From: Clostridium paridis
GTDB lineage: Bacteria; Bacillota; Clostridia; Clostridiales; Clostridiaceae
Direction: 5' to 3'
DNA: 64,000 nt
Assembly: GCF_016765615.1 (NCBI RefSeq)
Contig: NZ_JAESWA010000010.1
Span: forward strand, 62,001-126,000
Part shown: piece by piece, positions 61,591 to 64,000 of the stretch
Layout of the letters: each line of letters opens with the position of its first letter
How positions within the stretch are numbered: the first letter of the stretch is position 1
The notes under the pieces: model-generated
What the model saw: only the letters and a program-made list of their open reading frames with translations
What the model was told of the DNA's origin: nothing
The model's database searches: none
Made by a program: the position numbers and the translations under genes

Positions 61591-61777
61591 TTATTGCCCA
61601 TTCAACAGCTTCTCTACTATTTCCAAATTCCTCATTTGTATTGCTAACATATGAATACCCCTCTTTATCATCTACAGCTTCAATGAACAATTCCTTTACT
61701 CCATCAGTGATAGTTATCTCACCTTTTGTTTCAAGGGTATCTATTAGGTTATTAGCCATTGTATTGTCTTTTTCCAT
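61562..61777 (-). CDS. hypothetical protein, 71 aa
   Basis: A 71-residue acidic protein. It starts MEKDNTMANNLIDTLETKGE and contains GVKELFIEAVDDKEGYSYVS then NSREAVEWAIKKVK. It is a probable small alpha/beta protein with no recognised family. ATG 61777 follows AAAGGAG; six extra codons upstream include the RBS itself, so the shorter start is right. Confidence 0.7.
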   Translation of the reverse strand: MEKDNTMANNLIDTLETKGEITITDGVKELFIEAVDDKEGYSYVSNTNEEFGNSREAVEWAIKKVKSTFLT

Positions 61778-61977
61778 GTGGCAACTCCTTTCCATAGTTA
61801 TAAAGTTATAATTCTACAAATCCTATAATTTATAACTTCTTTTTAATTTTAGGTGGAAAAGATAAGTTTAATATAAAGCGGAGTTAGAATTATAAAACAT
61901 TAGAGATATTTCACATACTGGGTTAAAAGTATTATAATGGTAATAATGAAAAGGATATAAAAATAAGGAGAGTAATT

Positions 61978-62604
61978 ATGAAAGCTATGATTAATAAAAA
62001 AACAATTGTAGTAACAGCCCTAGTTTTATCATTACTTTTTGTTGGATGTTCAAAGGCAGCTGATAAGTCAGATTCTGCTTCTAACGAGAACAATAAGAAT
62101 AGTACTAGTACAACTTCGGAAGATTCTAATGCAGGTAAAAGTACAACAGAAAATAATAGTAAAAAAAATAATAATAATAAATCAAGTCAGACAGCTACAC
62201 AAAAGGCATCAGCATCTTCTCAAGAAATACAAGATATAACTAAAAAGGTTAAGGATTATATTAACGGTGATCAAGGAAATAAGCCAGAATATCAAAAAAT
62301 GCACTGGAGTAAGACCTTTTTAAATAAGGTTGATTTTGTAACTTTATATAAGAATTATCTAAATAATGGGGGCAAGAAGGGCGACGTAGAAAGTTTTGCA
62401 GCATATATAACACTAAATGCACCTATTCAAAGTGATTGGCAAGAGATGTTTAAAAAAGATTTATATGATACCTATGGAGAAAAAGTTGTTAGAATAGAGA
62501 AGGTACAGGGTGATGGTGACGTATATCAAGCCTATATAATGAAAGATGGAAAAGAAGTGCCGTATGTTGGAGTATACGCAAGGACTGGATACTTTCATGG
62601 ATAA
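61978..62604 (+). CDS. lipoprotein with Ser/Thr/Asn-rich linker
   Basis: A 208-residue secreted lipoprotein. The signal peptide ends in LFVGC (Cys about residue 24). Residues 28-78 are a low-complexity Ser/Thr/Asn/Lys linker, then a roughly 120-residue domain with YINGDQGNKPEYQKMHWSKT and QGDGDVYQAYIMKDGKEVPY, ending TGYFHG. I do not recognise the domain. The linker lets it reach through the cell wall. AAGGAG precedes the start and a terminator follows. Monocistronic. Confidence 0.88.
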   Translation: MKAMINKKTIVVTALVLSLLFVGCSKAADKSDSASNENNKNSTSTTSEDSNAGKSTTENNSKKNNNNKSSQTATQKASASSQEIQDITKKVKDYINGDQGNKPEYQKMHWSKTFLNKVDFVTLYKNYLNNGGKKGDVESFAAYITLNAPIQSDWQEMFKKDLYDTYGEKVVRIEKVQGDGDVYQAYIMKDGKEVPYVGVYARTGYFHG

Positions 62605-62613
62605 GTATTAAAT

Positions 62614-62661
62614 AAGAAGGAAAATGTATTCACTTATTAGAGTGCATTTTCCTTCTTGTTT
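62614..62661. terminator. bidirectional terminator
   Basis: Perfect 13-bp stem AAGAAGGAAAATG / CATTTTCCTTCTT (62614-62626 with 62645-62657) between the lipoprotein gene and the convergent PadR gene. Confidence 0.9.
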
Positions 62662-62668
62662 ATTATAT

Positions 62669-63238
62669 TTATAAGTCATATTCAAAAATATTTATTTCAC
62701 TACTATTTTCATATAGTTCACGCACCCAGGTGCACCAGCGAAGACCATTTTCCGCATCTGAGATGGCCTTTTTAAGAGTGATATATCTGCCAAATCCAGT
62801 AGTATTTGTAGTTAATAACTTACCACTGTAAAATTCTCTAAGATGTTCAATACGCTCTGTGCAGTATTTGATTCTGCTTTTATACATATTCTCTCTTTCT
62901 GTAAGAAGTTTATCTATTCCGGATGAATCTAAAACATGCATACAATATACCTTAAAGAAAAACTCATCTTTGGTAACTGGCGCGTCAGTAGGAGATTTGA
63001 GCCATAGTTTTACAGCATTAAGTCCTTTTTCTGTAAGTGAATATATTTTTTTATCTGGCTTATCTGATTGTCTAATTAATGAAAAGGTCACGTAACCTTC
63101 TTGCTCAAGTTTCCCGAGTAGTGGATAGATTCTACTATGAGTAGTGTGCCAAAAAATATTAGCCCGGTTAGTTAAATCATATCCAGAAAGAGATTCATTG
63201 ATTAATAAGCCTAAAAGACCATATGATAAGGTATTCAT
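62669..63238 (-). CDS. PadR family regulator
   Basis: A 189-residue PadR/Vir-type protein. The N-terminal winged HTH is YGLLGLLINESLSGYDLTNR, then HTTHSRIYPLLGKLEQEGYV and the wing DKPDKKIYSLTEKG. The C-terminal half is the coiled Vir_act_alpha_C dimer domain. ATG 63238 follows GGAGGG; the earlier codons are the RBS. It is divergent from a DHA2 efflux gene, with two direct-repeat operators between, so it probably represses it as LmrR-type regulators do. Confidence 0.92.
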   Translation of the reverse strand: MNTLSYGLLGLLINESLSGYDLTNRANIFWHTTHSRIYPLLGKLEQEGYVTFSLIRQSDKPDKKIYSLTEKGLNAVKLWLKSPTDAPVTKDEFFFKVYCMHVLDSSGIDKLLTERENMYKSRIKYCTERIEHLREFYSGKLLTTNTTGFGRYITLKKAISDAENGLRWCTWVRELYENSSEINIFEYDL

Positions 63239-63253
63239 AAGATATCCCTCCAT

Positions 63254-63321
63254 TATGTACACATTGACATATAGATAAAAAATTAATATTATATATTATT
63301 ATATGTACAAATTGACATATA
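63254..63321. promoter_or_regulatory. PadR operators and efflux promoter
   Basis: TATGTACACATTGACATATA (63254-63273) and TATGTACAAATTGACATATA (63302-63321) differ at one base and lie 48 bp apart. Each holds a TATGT...ACATA dyad. The first overlaps TTGACA (63264-63269), which with TATTAT (63287-63292, 17-base spacer) forms a promoter for the efflux gene, so binding would block it. Confidence 0.75.
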
Positions 63322-63349
63322 AGCAATAGATGTTTCATTGGAGGACTTA

Positions 63350-64000
63350 ATGAGAATTATTCAAAAAAATACTAAATCAAATGGGTCAATGTTATCAGGA
63401 ATCTTTCTTGCAGCTTTTTTAGCAACTTTAGGCACAAGTGCAGTTAATATTGCGCTTACAGCCTTTATGCAGGATTTTAATACAGATTTAAATACAGCTA
63501 AATGGACATTAACTGGTTTCATGTTAGCTATGGGTACAGTTGCTCCTCTTACAGGTTATTTAGGTCAAAAATTTAGTAATAAGAAAGTTTATTTATACGC
63601 TATTATTGGATATACTTTAGCATCTGCCTTTTGCGCGTTTGCATGGGGGAGTACATCACTTATTGCTTTTAGAATTTTACAAGGATGTTTTAGTGGTCTT
63701 ATTGCACCTACTGCAATGACTATAATTTATCAAAGCATACCAAAGGAAAAGCAAGCTTTTGCAGTAAGCTTATGGAGCTTGGCAGCTTATCTTGCTCCAG
63801 CTTTTGGGCCGACACTAAGTGGGTGGTTAATTGAAACTTTTAGCTGGAGAGCTATATTTGTTATAAATATTCCTATAGGGATTATTTCTGCAATAATGAT
63901 TAAGTTCTTTGTACCATATTATAAGATGGATAAAGCTAAAAGGTTTGATGCTATTGGTTTTGCAACAAGTATTTTCTCAAGCTTAATGCTTTTAATAGCC
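63350..64000 (+). CDS. DHA2-family multidrug MFS transporter (partial)
   Basis: The first 217 codons of an MFS gene cut by the window end, with an open frame throughout. It starts MRIIQKNTKSNGSML and shows SAVNIALTAFMQDF, AKWTLTGFMLAMGTVAPLTG, the FRILQGCFSGLIAPTAMTII segment and LAPAFGPTLSGWLIETFSWR. It closely resembles the efflux protein at 30548-31972, including PKEKQ in the same place. GGAGG lies before the ATG. The divergent PadR gene likely controls it. Confidence 0.9.
   Translation, partial: MRIIQKNTKSNGSMLSGIFLAAFLATLGTSAVNIALTAFMQDFNTDLNTAKWTLTGFMLAMGTVAPLTGYLGQKFSNKKVYLYAIIGYTLASAFCAFAWGSTSLIAFRILQGCFSGLIAPTAMTIIYQSIPKEKQAFAVSLWSLAAYLAPAFGPTLSGWLIETFSWRAIFVINIPIGIISAIMIKFFVPYYKMDKAKRFDAIGFATSIFSSLMLLIA

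Overview
The window is low-GC, with strong GGAGG-type ribosome binding sites, short intergenic gaps, intrinsic terminators, PTS-driven sugar metabolism, a T-box leader, hcp and flagellin. This points to an anaerobic Clostridium (cluster I, roughly C. beijerinckii/C. butyricum-like); the genus is an inference from gene content. There is no rRNA or tRNA gene, CRISPR array or prophage. The content is accessory: many one-component regulators, each beside a redox enzyme or an efflux pump.

Layout. 1-11.8 kb: an unknown protein, then a run of regulator/enzyme pairs (TetR with a quinone-reductase-like dehydrogenase; TetR with Old Yellow Enzyme and a FrnE/DsbA protein; TetR with a ketopantoate-reductase-like protein; hydrolase with TetR; MmyB-type XRE regulator with an NAD-dependent epimerase). 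Several have perfect palindromic operators between them. 11.9-16 kb: a Met-specific T-box leader and a short, divergent methionyl-tRNA synthetase, followed by a decayed tandem copy of the same unit with an IS200 element inserted between its T-box and its metG. 16.2-24.3 kb: a six-gene operon (FkbH-like HAD protein, methyltransferase, acyl carrier protein, VOC protein, GNAT protein, polysaccharide deacetylase) followed by flagellin and a metallo-beta-lactamase-fold protein. This is the best candidate here for an undescribed system: an ACP-borne small acyl group (glyceryl is the family precedent) used to modify flagellin or a surface sugar.

24.4-37 kb: a lone arginine deiminase, a TetR/ferredoxin-nitroreductase pair, an MFS/LysR pair, a MarR/DHA2 efflux operon, HutD-like protein, ArsR/aldo-keto reductase, a TetR/DHA2 efflux pair and DUF2200. 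37.1-44.3 kb: a complete galactosamine-type PTS pathway (GntR regulator, IIB, IIC, IID, AgaS, IIA, and tagatose-bisphosphate aldolase catalytic and accessory subunits). Its promoter carries a cre-like site, and the module is flanked by the DUF2200 3' end and a decayed second copy of it. 44.9-53.9 kb: hydroxylamine reductase (hcp), a FusB-type EF-G-binding protein, a CD3324-type protein, a candidate 30-residue ORF in a structured intergenic region, an unknown 191-residue protein, a His-rich protein, a PHP phosphoesterase, GNAT, DeoR and HAD proteins. 53.9-59.1 kb: an AraC-regulated, Fur-boxed siderophore uptake operon (binding protein, two permeases, ATPase) with an MFS exporter. 59.3-64 kb: an OPT transporter translationally coupled to a PqqD-like protein, a lipoprotein, and a PadR regulator divergent from a DHA2 efflux gene cut by the window end.

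Starts were chosen from Shine-Dalgarno spacing and often differ from the longest reading frame. All family names come from reading motifs by eye; no database search was run.
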